From Lachnospiraceae bacterium (GTDB lineage Bacteria > Bacillota > Clostridia > Lachnospirales > Lachnospiraceae): 44,454 bases of DNA. The translations under genes and the position numbers were made by a program. This document shows positions 34,414 through 43,196 of this stretch, piece after piece. The stretch spans positions 1 to 44,454 of the forward strand of contig JAFZZY010000045.1 of assembly GCA_017615545.1 (NCBI GenBank), read 5' to 3'. Below the pieces are notes generated by a model. It saw nothing but the letters and a program-made list of their open reading frames with translations, was not told where the DNA came from and searched no databases. Position 1 is the stretch's first letter. The number at the start of each line of letters is the position of its first letter.

Positions 34414-35016
34414 TTATTGCGGGGCGTGTGACATTCCGTGATGGAGTTGGGCCATCATTTTCACATATTCACCCAGTTGAATTATGTATTGTGTCAGCGT
34501 TGCGGTGATCTCGCGGGGGTCTTCTTTCATGCCCTCGTGCACCCAGCGGCAAATGACGTTCCAGCCGGCGCCGACATTCACCGAGATCAAATACTTCATG
34601 TCCAGATCGCCGAACAGATTCGGAGGGATCAGACCGAGCGCCTTCAACTCTTCGTGCTTCTCGAGCAGGGACGTGTTGAGTTTGCGGAGGATGCGGTACA
34701 TCATGTTGTTTTTATCGAACAGGAGCAGCAGACGCTTTTTCTTCATGCAGAAACCGAAGATGATCTCGATCGGCGAAACCCCGCGGATCGTGATCAGATC
34801 GTGCTTGTATTCATCGACCAGTTCGTCGAGGATCGCTTCCAGAACATCGTCTTTGGAAGTGAAATTGCGATAGAAGGTCTTGCGTTCCAACTGCGCCTCG
34901 AGCGCGATCTGTTTGACCGTGATCTCCTCGTAAGGGTGCTGCGCCATGAGCCGAAGCAGCGCTTCAAATATCTCTTTTTTCGACCGCAGGGCCGAAGGAT
35001 TTTTCGTTTCGTTCAT
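34414..35016 (-). CDS. TetR-family transcription regulator
   Basis: A 200-residue TetR-type repressor: an N-terminal helix-turn-helix (ALLRLMAQHPYEEITVKQIA, then LERKTFYRNFTSKDDVLEAI) and a C-terminal helical domain of the TetR C-terminal 39 type. The start at 35016 has GGAGG 5 nt upstream; a longer frame beginning at 35037 lacks one. It is divergent from an ABC transporter, sharing a 140-bp intergenic region with operator-like repeats, so it probably represses that transporter and itself. The inducer is unknown. Confidence 0.88.
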   Translation of the reverse strand: MNETKNPSALRSKKEIFEALLRLMAQHPYEEITVKQIALEAQLERKTFYRNFTSKDDVLEAILDELVDEYKHDLITIRGVSPIEIIFGFCMKKKRLLLLFDKNNMMYRILRKLNTSLLEKHEELKALGLIPPNLFGDLDMKYLISVNVGAGWNVICRWVHEGMKEDPREITATLTQYIIQLGEYVKMMAQLHHGMSHAPQ

Positions 35017-35025
35017 ACGTACCTC

Positions 35026-35134
35026 CAAAAGTGACACAAAAATCTGAAGAGCGTGTATCTTTCGCCGAAAGTGTTGACTTAAGTCGAAACCTATTATAGC
35101 ATACTATCAAAAGTTACACAAGTGTGTCGCTTTG
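35026..35134. promoter_or_regulatory. Divergent promoters and operator-like repeats of the tetR/ABC region
   Basis: CAAAAGTGACACAA (35026-35039) and CAAAAGTTACACAA (35108-35121) are near-identical, 82 bp apart. The second copy is the left half of an imperfect palindrome reaching 35134 (ACAC-AA-GTGT centre). On the minus strand TTGTGT (35116-35121) and TATAAT (35093-35098), spacer 17, form the tetR promoter, whose -35 lies in the palindrome. On the plus strand TTGACT (35074-35079) with TAGCAT (35097-35102) could serve the transporter. Confidence 0.45.
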
Positions 35135-35159
35135 ATCAACCCGAAAAAGGAGAATGATT

Positions 35160-35846
35160 ATGGTAACCATCAAGAATATCGTTAAGAAATATCAGTCGGG
35201 AAGCGAGGAGATCGCAGCCCTGGGCGGTGTTTCCGCGCAGATCCGCGAGGGAGAGTTCACAGTTATCCTGGGACCGTCCGGGTCTGGCAAAAGTACCATG
35301 CTGAACATGCTCGGCGGGATGGATCGTCCGACGAGCGGGCAGATCCTGATCAACGGCGAGGATATCTCGGCGTTCTCTGAAAAAGAATTGACCGATTACC
35401 GCAGAAAGAACGTCGGCTTCGTATTCCAGTTCTACAATCTGGTGGAGAACCTGACGGCCTTTGAGAACGTCGGCATCGCGGCGGCTCTCAACGGAAACAC
35501 GACGGATGTCGAGGAGATCTTGCGGGATGTCGGACTGGAGAAGCGCATGAAGAACTTCCCGAGCCAGCTTTCCGGCGGGGAAATGCAGCGCGTGGCGATC
35601 GCTCGTGCAGTCGCGAAATCCCCGAAACTTTTGCTTTGTGATGAGCCGACCGGCGCGTTGGACGTAGCGACGGGAGAGAGGATCTTCAATCTGCTGCGGA
35701 GATACTCCCGCAACCCGGAAACGGCCGTTGTTGTGGTAACGCACAACCCCGACGTCGCAAAGATCGCGGATCATGTGATCCGTCTCAGCGACGGCAGGAT
35801 CGTGGCAGATGAACGTGTGGAGGAGATCCTGGAGGAAGCACAATGA
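35160..35846 (+). CDS. ABC transporter ATP-binding protein, MacB/LolD type
   Basis: A 228-residue ATPase: Walker A GPSGSGKST, Q-loop VFQFYNLVENLTAFEN, signature LSGGEMQR, Walker B LLCDEPTGALD, H-loop VTHNPDVA. The FQFYNL stretch is typical of the MacB/LolD/FtsE group. I start at ATG 35160, 7 nt after AAGGAG, not the ATG 6 nt earlier. Its TGA overlaps the permease start in ATGA, so the two are coupled. In Bacillota, such pairs with a TetR often export antimicrobial peptides or detoxify the envelope; that is inference. Confidence 0.92.
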   Translation: MVTIKNIVKKYQSGSEEIAALGGVSAQIREGEFTVILGPSGSGKSTMLNMLGGMDRPTSGQILINGEDISAFSEKELTDYRRKNVGFVFQFYNLVENLTAFENVGIAAALNGNTTDVEEILRDVGLEKRMKNFPSQLSGGEMQRVAIARAVAKSPKLLLCDEPTGALDVATGERIFNLLRRYSRNPETAVVVVTHNPDVAKIADHVIRLSDGRIVADERVEEILEEAQ

Positions 35847-38125
35847 AATATTTGTTCAAAAAGATGCTTCGGAGCATCAAACAATTCAAACTTCAATTCG
35901 CCGCCGTCCTTTTGCTGGCCATGCTTTCGGTCGTGATCTACAGCGGGCTGGAGGGCATCTGGTATGGCATCGAGACCGGGTTCGACACCTATATCGAGGA
36001 AACTTCCATGGCAAATGAATGGGTATTTGCGACCTGCATTACCGACGCCGATGTCGCCGCAATCCGCGACATGCGCGGCGTCACTTCAGTATCGAAGCGC
36101 CTGCGCATCAATGTTTCCGCGTTGGATGCAGAGGGAAGGGAGTCCTACCTCAGTCTCGACCTGCCGGAGGGCGAGAGCGCTGACTCGATGAAGCTGATCA
36201 ACGGAGACCGCTATGACGGCGCACGGGCCGGAAGCATCTGGATCGACTCGGACTACGCTGAGGAAAACGGGATCGCTATCGGGCAGACCATCGAGATCTC
36301 CTTCAACGGTAACACGGCCCATCCGCAGGTGGCCGGTATCATTATGTCCGCCGAGCATGCGCATTACGTCGGAACGACCGACTACTACATCCCCGAGCAC
36401 GAGCAGTACGGCTACGGTTTTATGAGCGAGGATCTGCGCGCCGAACTCGGGATCCCGATCGACTGCAATCTGCTGGAGATCGAGAGCGCCGACTCGGCGG
36501 TGAAGGACACGGTCAATGATCTCCTGGGCGAGCGCTTTCTTGCATATTACGACCGCGATACACTGTTTGATGTCGCCTTCGTCAGCGATCAGGCAGGCAA
36601 CCTCCGGCGGGTATCGCTGCTGTTCTCGGCCCTCTTCATCCTGCTGGCCATCCTGTCCATGCGTACGACGATCAAACGTTTGATCGATGCACAATCGGCC
36701 GATATCGCAACGCTGAAGTCACTTGGTTTTTCTAACCGCAGCCTGGCCGTCTACTATTCGCTTTACGGTCTTTTCGTCAGTGTGCTTGGAGCCGGCCTGG
36801 GTTATCTTGGCTCCTTCCCGTTCTCCAAAGCGATCCTGTCGACGCAGAAGGCCATGATCTCGCTTCCGGACTGGACGATCCGCCACTCGTTCGGCTCGCT
36901 GATCGTGATTTTGTCGATCATCACACTGTCTGTGCTGGCCTCGGTATTGGCTGCCGGAAAGGCGCTGAAGGGCCTTCCCGCCGAGTATTCAAAGAACAAC
37001 GCAAAACACGCCAAAATGACCTGGATCGAGCGCATTGGCCACATCTGGAACCGTACAGGCTTCGGAATGAAATGGACCATTCGTGATGCTGCTGTGCATA
37101 AAGTGCGCATCTTTCTGGGTATCGTCAGCGTATGTGGTAGTTTTATGCTACTGATCGTCGGCTCGGGCACGCCGGATTCGATATCAGGGCTCACGTCGAA
37201 GACCTACAGCGAGGAGTTCCTGTATTCGTACAAACTGACGCTGAACACGACGGGCGCGTCCGACGGCGTCGAGGCACTGCGTGAGGAACTTAGCGGTCAG
37301 TTCATCCAGACCATGCAGAGCCGCGTGAGCTTTGACGGCAACTCCTGCTTCAAGCCGGTCACGATCTACTCCGAAGGCCCGTACATTGGACTTAAGACGA
37401 CCGACGGGGAGCAGATCGGTGAGGGCGTTTATGTCACCGAGGGCATGGCCGACAAACTGGGCCTGCATGTCGGCGACAGCGTCGAACTCTTCCCGTCCGG
37501 CTCCGACCGCAGTTTCACCTTTATTATCACGGGAAAGATTCCCTCGGGCATGCCGCAGGCCTTTTATATAAGCGGGCAATGCTGGACCGATGCGGGAGCA
37601 GATTTCCGCCCGTCCCACATACTCTGCGGTGACACGGACCGCGTCGATGAACTCAAGAATGATGCGCGGGTCGCGCAGATCATGAGTCGGACGCAGCAGG
37701 AGCGGAACCTCATGGATTTCAAGGTAAAACTGACGGGTGTGTTTACGCTCATGAAGGTGATCGCTTTTGCGCTCGTAGTCATTGTCCTCTACAATTTGAG
37801 TATCCTCAGTTTTTTGGAGCGGACGAAGGAATACAACACCTTCCGCGTACTTGGTTTCCATTTTGGCGAGATCCGCAAGCTGGCATCCTTTGAGAATGTG
37901 ATCATCCTAACGTTTGGCACACTGCTGGGCATTCCTTTCGGGCTTCGGTTCCTGAAAGTGTACTGCGCGACATTTTCCAATGCAACGTTGAAGATCTATG
38001 CAGAGTTACGAGGTGCGAGCCTGACGCTCGTCTGTTGCATCGTGTTCATCTGCACGGCGGTCACGACGCTGCTGCTGTCCCGAAGGATCCGGAAGATCGA
38101 CATGGTACAGGCGTTGAAAGAGTAA
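35843..38125 (+). CDS. ABC transporter permease, FtsX-like
   Basis: A 760-residue membrane protein with an N-terminal membrane segment, a large extracytoplasmic region, three membrane segments near residues 255-380, a second extracytoplasmic region and three more at the C-terminus, typical of a duplicated FtsX/MacB-like permease. A cluster of Arg/Lys after each membrane segment supports the topology. It uses the ATPase encoded just upstream (4-nt overlap) and lies under the divergent TetR regulator. No histidine-kinase system accompanies it, unlike BceAB systems, so regulation by TetR is more likely. Substrate unknown. Confidence 0.88.
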   Translation: MKYLFKKMLRSIKQFKLQFAAVLLLAMLSVVIYSGLEGIWYGIETGFDTYIEETSMANEWVFATCITDADVAAIRDMRGVTSVSKRLRINVSALDAEGRESYLSLDLPEGESADSMKLINGDRYDGARAGSIWIDSDYAEENGIAIGQTIEISFNGNTAHPQVAGIIMSAEHAHYVGTTDYYIPEHEQYGYGFMSEDLRAELGIPIDCNLLEIESADSAVKDTVNDLLGERFLAYYDRDTLFDVAFVSDQAGNLRRVSLLFSALFILLAILSMRTTIKRLIDAQSADIATLKSLGFSNRSLAVYYSLYGLFVSVLGAGLGYLGSFPFSKAILSTQKAMISLPDWTIRHSFGSLIVILSIITLSVLASVLAAGKALKGLPAEYSKNNAKHAKMTWIERIGHIWNRTGFGMKWTIRDAAVHKVRIFLGIVSVCGSFMLLIVGSGTPDSISGLTSKTYSEEFLYSYKLTLNTTGASDGVEALREELSGQFIQTMQSRVSFDGNSCFKPVTIYSEGPYIGLKTTDGEQIGEGVYVTEGMADKLGLHVGDSVELFPSGSDRSFTFIITGKIPSGMPQAFYISGQCWTDAGADFRPSHILCGDTDRVDELKNDARVAQIMSRTQQERNLMDFKVKLTGVFTLMKVIAFALVVIVLYNLSILSFLERTKEYNTFRVLGFHFGEIRKLASFENVIILTFGTLLGIPFGLRFLKVYCATFSNATLKIYAELRGASLTLVCCIVFICTAVTTLLLSRRIRKIDMVQALKE

Positions 38126-38130
38126 AAAAG

Positions 38131-38161
38131 AAACGGGCTGTCGGAAACGACAGCCCGTTTT
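38131..38161. terminator. Terminator between the permease and the SGNH pair
   Basis: AAACGGGCTGTCG (38131-38143) pairs with CGACAGCCCGTTT (38148-38160) around GAAA. It lies between convergent transcripts and can serve both. Confidence 0.9.
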
Positions 38162-38186
38162 GTATTGTATTCGGTTGTTGCGCATA

Positions 38187-39659
38187 TTATGAAACCAACA
38201 GACCCAGCAGGGCGAAGAAACTGCCTGCCGTGCCTGTTTTCTGGCGCAGGGTCACAACGTGAGCGGCCCTTGAGTCGGCGGCAAAAAGTTCGATACCACG
38301 GTCGCAGGGCGCCGAAAGCGTCATGTCCGCACAGGAAAATGTCTTCCAGTAAACACCGTCGAGGAAAACGTCGACCTCGGCGCCGGCCGGATCCGGAACC
38401 GCACGGTACAGGATACCAAAGTTGCGGGCCGTGACCTTAAACGTAACTTCAAAGCCAGGGGCGGTAGCAGTCCAACCGTTCGGATAGTCCTGGCTGACGG
38501 CGCTGCCTTTTGCGATGCCTGCCTTCGCCGACGGGCGGATGTTTTCATTGTCCGCGATATGCGAGCCGCTGTACTGCGTCGCGTCGATCGGGCTGGCCGG
38601 AATGACATAGGATGTGTTGATCTTATCCGAGCGGACCGCCGCGCGGATGTTATTGAAATAACGCTCTAACGTAGCGGCAAAAACTCCGTGACCGGCGTCG
38701 GTCAGGAAATGATCGGCGGAGATCACTTCTGCGTGATCGGTGAAAACTTCAGCTTCCAGAGCAACATTGATCGCGTCGCCAAACAGGAGTTCCGGCAGAC
38801 GGTAGCGCGAACAAACGATACGCTGATTGTCCTTATCGTCGCCCGCCTCCTCGGTCGCAAAACGCAGGAAGAGGAGCGCCGGCTGTGAGTCGCAGTCCAG
38901 ATAGCGGTGCGTCAGGTTCTCGAGATAGCGCTGCATCTCGTCACTTCCGTCGTCCACGGACGAATAGTCGATCGTGACGAGATCGGGGTTCAGGGCCACA
39001 AACATGGCCGCGCGATGGATCGCGTAGTACGGGTCATTTGCACTGGCCACGTCGCGGAAGATCCGCAGTTCGCTCGCGGGAAATACTTCCTTCCAGTACT
39101 CTCTGAGCAGGTTTTCCGAACTGTTTACGGGGTAGTTCGCCCCCTCGCCCGTGAGGGCGGTCTGGCCGACCATGACGATGGTGACCGGCTCACCGGCCTG
39201 CGCCTTCTTCACGACCTGGCCCATACGGAATGTATTGTACGTGCCCAGGCGGGTCGTGGCTGCGTCGAACATCTCCTCAGTCAGCTCGCTCCGACACTCG
39301 TAATCGGTGTCAATGACTTCGATGGTCGGGCCGGTCGGTTCGGTCGTGGGCGCCTCCGTGGTTACGACCTCTGTCGTGTTGGCAACGGAGCCGTCCGGGG
39401 CAGAAGAGTGCGCCGGATCGTTTTCGGAAGCAATGGGAGCGGAAGCCTCGGCTGTACTCTCGGCCGCCGTAGTGACCGACGAAACGGGCATAGTGGGCTT
39501 CGGCCCGATGGTGCTCTGTTTTGCCGTCTCAGGCTGCCAGACTTCATCGCCCGGACCGCCGCCTTCACAAGCGCTCATGGGCAATGCCAGGCACAGCCCC
39601 AGACCCAACGAGATCAGCCGTTTGCGTATTCTTTTATCAGGATCGAAATGTTTATGCAT
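38187..39659 (-). CDS. SGNH-hydrolase-like lipoprotein with degenerate catalytic motifs
   Basis: A 490-residue secreted lipoprotein: signal peptide with lipobox MSAC, a Thr/Ser/Ala/Pro linker to about residue 120, then a domain that aligns with the paralogue encoded just upstream. At the catalytic blocks it reads VGQTALTGEG instead of GGSITQGTG, DYSSVDDGS instead of the VND block, and DHFLTDAGH instead of DAVHPSDAGH. The Ser, Asn and His of SGNH enzymes are therefore missing or displaced. It may be a binding protein or a pseudo-enzyme. A GAGGA site lies upstream of ATG 39659. It follows the paralogue by 64 nt and probably shares its promoter. Confidence 0.8.
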   Translation of the reverse strand: MHKHFDPDKRIRKRLISLGLGLCLALPMSACEGGGPGDEVWQPETAKQSTIGPKPTMPVSSVTTAAESTAEASAPIASENDPAHSSAPDGSVANTTEVVTTEAPTTEPTGPTIEVIDTDYECRSELTEEMFDAATTRLGTYNTFRMGQVVKKAQAGEPVTIVMVGQTALTGEGANYPVNSSENLLREYWKEVFPASELRIFRDVASANDPYYAIHRAAMFVALNPDLVTIDYSSVDDGSDEMQRYLENLTHRYLDCDSQPALLFLRFATEEAGDDKDNQRIVCSRYRLPELLFGDAINVALEAEVFTDHAEVISADHFLTDAGHGVFAATLERYFNNIRAAVRSDKINTSYVIPASPIDATQYSGSHIADNENIRPSAKAGIAKGSAVSQDYPNGWTATAPGFEVTFKVTARNFGILYRAVPDPAGAEVDVFLDGVYWKTFSCADMTLSAPCDRGIELFAADSRAAHVVTLRQKTGTAGSFFALLGLLVS

Positions 39660-39723
39660 AGATCTTCCTCGTGAAGCAGACTTGACAGACCGGTGTTGCC
39701 GATCAGAAACAAGTCGGTAAAAC

Positions 39724-41370
39724 TCAGGAGAGCAGTAGCCCCTCCAGCGAGAAACGGGAGCCCTCCGATGTGGGCGAGCGATTGATCGTGATGGTGTGCT
39801 CCTTCGGCGCATCGGAGGTGTAGACCTCGATGGCTTTGTGATAACTGCTTCTTCCTTTGGTCCCCTGCCCATCCAGGGTCAGGATATATTCGCCGTCAAT
39901 ATAAACGTCCATGAATTCGCCGGTTCCGTCCCGATAGACCTGGAACAGTACGCCGATATTCCGGGCGGTCACGGTAAATGTGATCTCGTGCTCGGTGTCC
40001 GTCGAAGTCCATCCGTTCGTGAATGGCTCGGTGTCGGGCGTGCCCTTAGTAAATGTGGTGCCGCGTTCCGGCTGGATGCTGTTGCTGTCGAGGATCTCGG
40101 CGTCAAAATACGCCGTGTCGTCGAATTCCGCAACGCTGTAGGACTCGGGAACGCGCCCTGCATCGACATCCGCGATGACATCCTGCAGGTAACGTATGAT
40201 CAGGCGTGCGGCCAGGCTGTGGCCGGCATCGCTCGGGTGAACGGCATCCGGCGCAAGTTCCTCCCACGTAAACTGCTTGCTCTCGATGAGCGGGAGGATC
40301 GCGTCCTTGTAGGAGATGATCGGCAGGCGGTATTTCCGTCCGACGATGGCCTCAAACTGACTTGCATCCTCGCCGCTTTGCTGCGTCATCATGACCAGCA
40401 GGACGGCCGGCTCGGACGAAGTGGACAGGATGCGGTGCACCAGGTTTTCAAAATAGTTTTGGTAGAGTTCATTGCCCTCGTCGTTCACGCAGAACTCGAT
40501 GATGACCAGGTCCGGCGCCGCGTCCAACAGGGGGGAAATGCGGTGGAGGCCCAGGTAGGAATCGGTCGCGCCGATACCGAGGTTGATGAAGTTAAGGGAA
40601 CTGTCTGCGAAATAGTAGCGCCAGTAGGTTTCAAGGATGCTGGCGTAGCGCCGGCTTCTCAGTGAGGCACCGGTTCCCTGCGTGATCGAACCGCCGATGA
40701 CGCCGATGGTGACGGGCTTGCCCTGCTGCGCCTTGCGGATGACCTTCGCCAGGCGGTAGATATTGGCCGCGTCGTTATACTGCGTGGCAGCACGATATGT
40801 CGATGCTGTCAGCGGAACCACGGGGTTCGTCACAGTGCTCGGCAGGCGGATCGAAGACGAGATCTCCGGCTCCATGAGCGGGTCGGAAACCGTAGGATCC
40901 TCTTCAGTGGAAGGCTCCTCGGTCGGCTCTTCGGAGGGATCTTCAGAAGACTCTTCAGGAGTTGTTTCTTCGGAAGGATCTTCCGTGGATGCTTCCTCAG
41001 AAGACTCTTCGTTAGTGTTTTCCTCGGTGGAGTCTGCGGAAGTGCTATCCTCTATAGAAATGTCATCACCCGTATTATCCTCCGAAGAGTTGTCGGGCTC
41101 ACTGACCTCTATGTCGTGTGATACGGGCAGAGAGGAGGGCACCTCTGAGGAGGCCTCGCGCGTACTTTCCACTGGATGAAGTATGGTGATATCGATCAGC
41201 TCCGGTGTGGTCTCCTCGCTAGGAATGGCCGGGGCGATATTTGACTCCGATGTGGAGCTTTCGTTCGACTCTGTTTCCTTCAGATCTCGCTTCGTGCATC
41301 CGAGGATGGACAGGGTCAATATGCACAGCATCAGTATCCTGATGCGACGGCACAAATGTTTATATGTCAT
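39724..41370 (-). CDS. SGNH/GDSL hydrolase lipoprotein
   Basis: A 548-residue secreted lipoprotein: signal peptide with lipobox ILGC, a very long Ser/Thr/Glu/Asp linker (about residues 30-165), an SGNH hydrolase domain, and a beta-rich C-terminal domain of about 120 residues. All four SGNH blocks are seen: GGSITQGTG with the nucleophile Ser, Gly in IGATDSYLG, Asn in CVNDEG, and DAVHPSDAGH. It is probably an esterase acting on polysaccharide acetyl groups; this is inferred from family and context with hemicellulose genes. I start at 41370 (GGAG 7 nt upstream) and reject a longer frame to 41400. Confidence 0.88.
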   Translation of the reverse strand: MTYKHLCRRIRILMLCILTLSILGCTKRDLKETESNESSTSESNIAPAIPSEETTPELIDITILHPVESTREASSEVPSSLPVSHDIEVSEPDNSSEDNTGDDISIEDSTSADSTEENTNEESSEEASTEDPSEETTPEESSEDPSEEPTEEPSTEEDPTVSDPLMEPEISSSIRLPSTVTNPVVPLTASTYRAATQYNDAANIYRLAKVIRKAQQGKPVTIGVIGGSITQGTGASLRSRRYASILETYWRYYFADSSLNFINLGIGATDSYLGLHRISPLLDAAPDLVIIEFCVNDEGNELYQNYFENLVHRILSTSSEPAVLLVMMTQQSGEDASQFEAIVGRKYRLPIISYKDAILPLIESKQFTWEELAPDAVHPSDAGHSLAARLIIRYLQDVIADVDAGRVPESYSVAEFDDTAYFDAEILDSNSIQPERGTTFTKGTPDTEPFTNGWTSTDTEHEITFTVTARNIGVLFQVYRDGTGEFMDVYIDGEYILTLDGQGTKGRSSYHKAIEVYTSDAPKEHTITINRSPTSEGSRFSLEGLLLS

Positions 41371-41459
41371 GGGTATTCTCCGAAATGTGAACAGGCTCAT
41401 AATCGCGTTTAAGCGCCGCCGCGACAGTGTTTGCGCAACTGTCAGTCGGCGTATCTTTC

Positions 41460-41488
41460 ATTTTAACATATTATTAGAGGCGTGTCAA
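41460..41488 (-). promoter_or_regulatory. Promoter of the SGNH pair
   Basis: On the minus strand TTGACA (41483-41488) and TAAAAT (41460-41465) with a 17-bp spacer. The ~85-nt leader contains a hairpin (GACAGT/ACTGTC). Confidence 0.75.
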
Positions 41489-41532
41489 TCCGGGCGAATT
41501 TCTTACATTTACCTTAAATCCATCAAAACTAC

Positions 41533-41561
41533 TTGACACAAACACCGATGCGTTGTAACAT
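41533..41561 (+). promoter_or_regulatory. Promoter of the hemolysin-III gene
   Basis: TTGACA (41533-41538) and TAACAT (41556-41561), 17-bp spacer, about 60 bp before the start codon. Confidence 0.65.
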
Positions 41562-41622
41562 AGTATTAAATACTACGTCACGCAATAGCGATAACACAAG
41601 AAGCGTTTCAGGAGGTATTACT

Positions 41623-42363
41623 ATGGAAAACAACATGATCATGAACCGCACTCATGCGAAAAATAAAAAAGTATTTGAAGGGCTTCCGGCGGTGCCGAAG
41701 GTATCGACCGCGCCCGCAAAGCCCCGCAAGGTCAATGACCAGTCGGTAGGGGAGGAGATCGGCAACGCCGTAACGCACGGCGTCGGAGCATTGCTCGCGA
41801 TCGCCGGCATGGTCCTGATGATCATCCGCGCAGCGACGAAGGGAACGGCGATCGACATCGTCAGCTCCGCCATCTACGGCAGCACGCTCTTCATCCTGTT
41901 CTTCAACTCGATGATGTATCACTCGATCACGAACTACAACGCAAAGAAGATCCTGCGTATCTTCGATCACTGCTCGATCTTTCTGTTGATCCTCGGATCT
42001 TATACCCCGCTGACCCTGTCTCTGATCGGCGGCGTACGTGGCTGGATGCTGTTCGGCCTGAACGCGGCTTGCGCCGTAACCGGCATCACCCTGAACGCGA
42101 TCGACCTGAAGAAATGGAAGATGGCATCCCTCTGGCTCTACGTAATCATGGGCTGGAGCGTGGCCCTCTTCGGAAAGACCGTCTACGCCCTCGTCGACGG
42201 CCGCGGCCTCTTCCTTCTCATCATGGGCGGTATCCTCTACACCACCGGCATCGTATTCTACGTGGTCCACAAGAAAGGCTTCCACGTGATCTGGCACTTC
42301 TTCGTCCTCGCCGGCGCCATCGTACACTTTTTCTTCTTCTATTCATACTGCATAGCGGTGTGA
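41623..42363 (+). CDS. Hemolysin III family (PAQR-like) membrane protein
   Basis: A 246-residue protein with seven hydrophobic segments after a charged N-terminal tail of about 50 residues. The HlyIII/PAQR marks are present: GNAVTHGVGA, SMMYHS with a zinc-binding His, FDHCSIFLLILGSYTP, and a C-terminal HVIWHFFVLAGAIVHFF with two further His. The family is related to adiponectin receptors; its bacterial role is poorly known and haemolysis is not implied. AGGAGG lies 7-8 nt before ATG 41623. The hairpin repeat array begins right at its stop codon. Confidence 0.88.
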   Translation: MENNMIMNRTHAKNKKVFEGLPAVPKVSTAPAKPRKVNDQSVGEEIGNAVTHGVGALLAIAGMVLMIIRAATKGTAIDIVSSAIYGSTLFILFFNSMMYHSITNYNAKKILRIFDHCSIFLLILGSYTPLTLSLIGGVRGWMLFGLNAACAVTGITLNAIDLKKWKMASLWLYVIMGWSVALFGKTVYALVDGRGLFLLIMGGILYTTGIVFYVVHKKGFHVIWHFFVLAGAIVHFFFFYSYCIAV

Positions 42364-42940
42364 GCCGTTTTGCTTGATTAGATCTTTCGCAGGCTAAGGA
42401 AAAAGCTGATTTAGCGATTTTCTTAGCCTTTTTGCTTGATTTGAACTTGATTAGATCCTCTGTCGGCTAAGGAAAAAGCTGATTTGGCGTTTTTCTTAGC
42501 TTTTTTGTTTGATTTGAACTTGATTTTAATCTCTGTCGGCTAAGGAAAAAGCTGATTTAGCGATTTCCTTAGCCTTCTTGCATGATTTGAACTTGATTTT
42601 AATCTCTGTCGGCTAAGGAAAAAGCTGATTTGGCGATTTCCTTAGCCATTTTGCTTGATTTGAACTTGATTTTAATCTCGGGCGGCTAAGGAAAATGCGG
42701 TTTTGGCGTTTTTCTTAGCTTTTTTGTTTGATTTGAACTTGATTTTAATCTCTGTCGGCTAAGGAAAAAGCTGATTTGGCGATTTCCTTAGCCATTTTGC
42801 ATGATTTGAACTTGATTTTAATCTCTGTCGGCTAAGGAAAAAGCTGATTTAGCGATTTCCTTAGCCTTCTTGTATGATTTGAACTTGATTAGATCCTCTG
42901 TCGGCTAAGGAAAAAGCTGATTTGGCGATTTTCTTAGCCG
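42364..42940. repeat. Array of 73-bp hairpin repeats (7 full units plus partial ends)
   Basis: GGCTAAGGAAAA begins each unit at 42392, 42465, 42538, 42611, 42684, 42757, 42830 and 42903, exactly 73 bp apart each time. In every unit it pairs with TTT(T/C)CTTAGC(C/T), usually with an inner GCT/(A or G)GC stem, giving one hairpin followed by a T-rich tail, then a conserved spacer with TTGATTTGAACTTGATT. A shortened unit precedes the first and touches the hlyIII stop; the last unit stops after its hairpin. Differences between units mostly keep base pairing (C to T against G). Confidence 0.92.
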
Positions 42941-42960
42941 CATCGCTTACCTTGATTTTC

Positions 42961-43068
42961 TTTACGACACCCGCGAAGCCGGCACGTCGTATGTCGTAAA
43001 AGCAAAGCCGGAATGGAGCGACTTCGACATATGCTAAGGCGGTACCTCGTATGTCGCAAAACGAAGTC
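42961..43068. other. Two related hairpins downstream of the array
   Basis: TTTACGACA (42961-42969) pairs with TGTCGTAAA (42992-43000). GACTTCG (43020-43026) pairs with CGAAGTC (43062-43068), and CGACATA (43025-43031) with TATGTCG (43050-43056). Both hairpins end with a TCGTATGTCG-T/C-AAAA sequence, so they are probably copies of one element. The rest of 42941-43196 holds a weak promoter-like TATATT near 43110 and nothing else I can identify. Confidence 0.55.
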
Positions 43069-43196
43069 CTCGAGGAAAACCCGGTGTATACAAAACAACG
43101 CGCTCATGGTATATTTATTACATAACTTCAACTGGGAAAACAGCGAGAAACGCTGATGAATAGATGACAAGGCATATCCAAAAGAGAGGATGAATT

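Noticed and set aside
42364..42940. CRISPR array
   Set aside because: Entire 73-bp units, including the parts between hairpins, are conserved; there are no variable spacers and no cas genes nearby.
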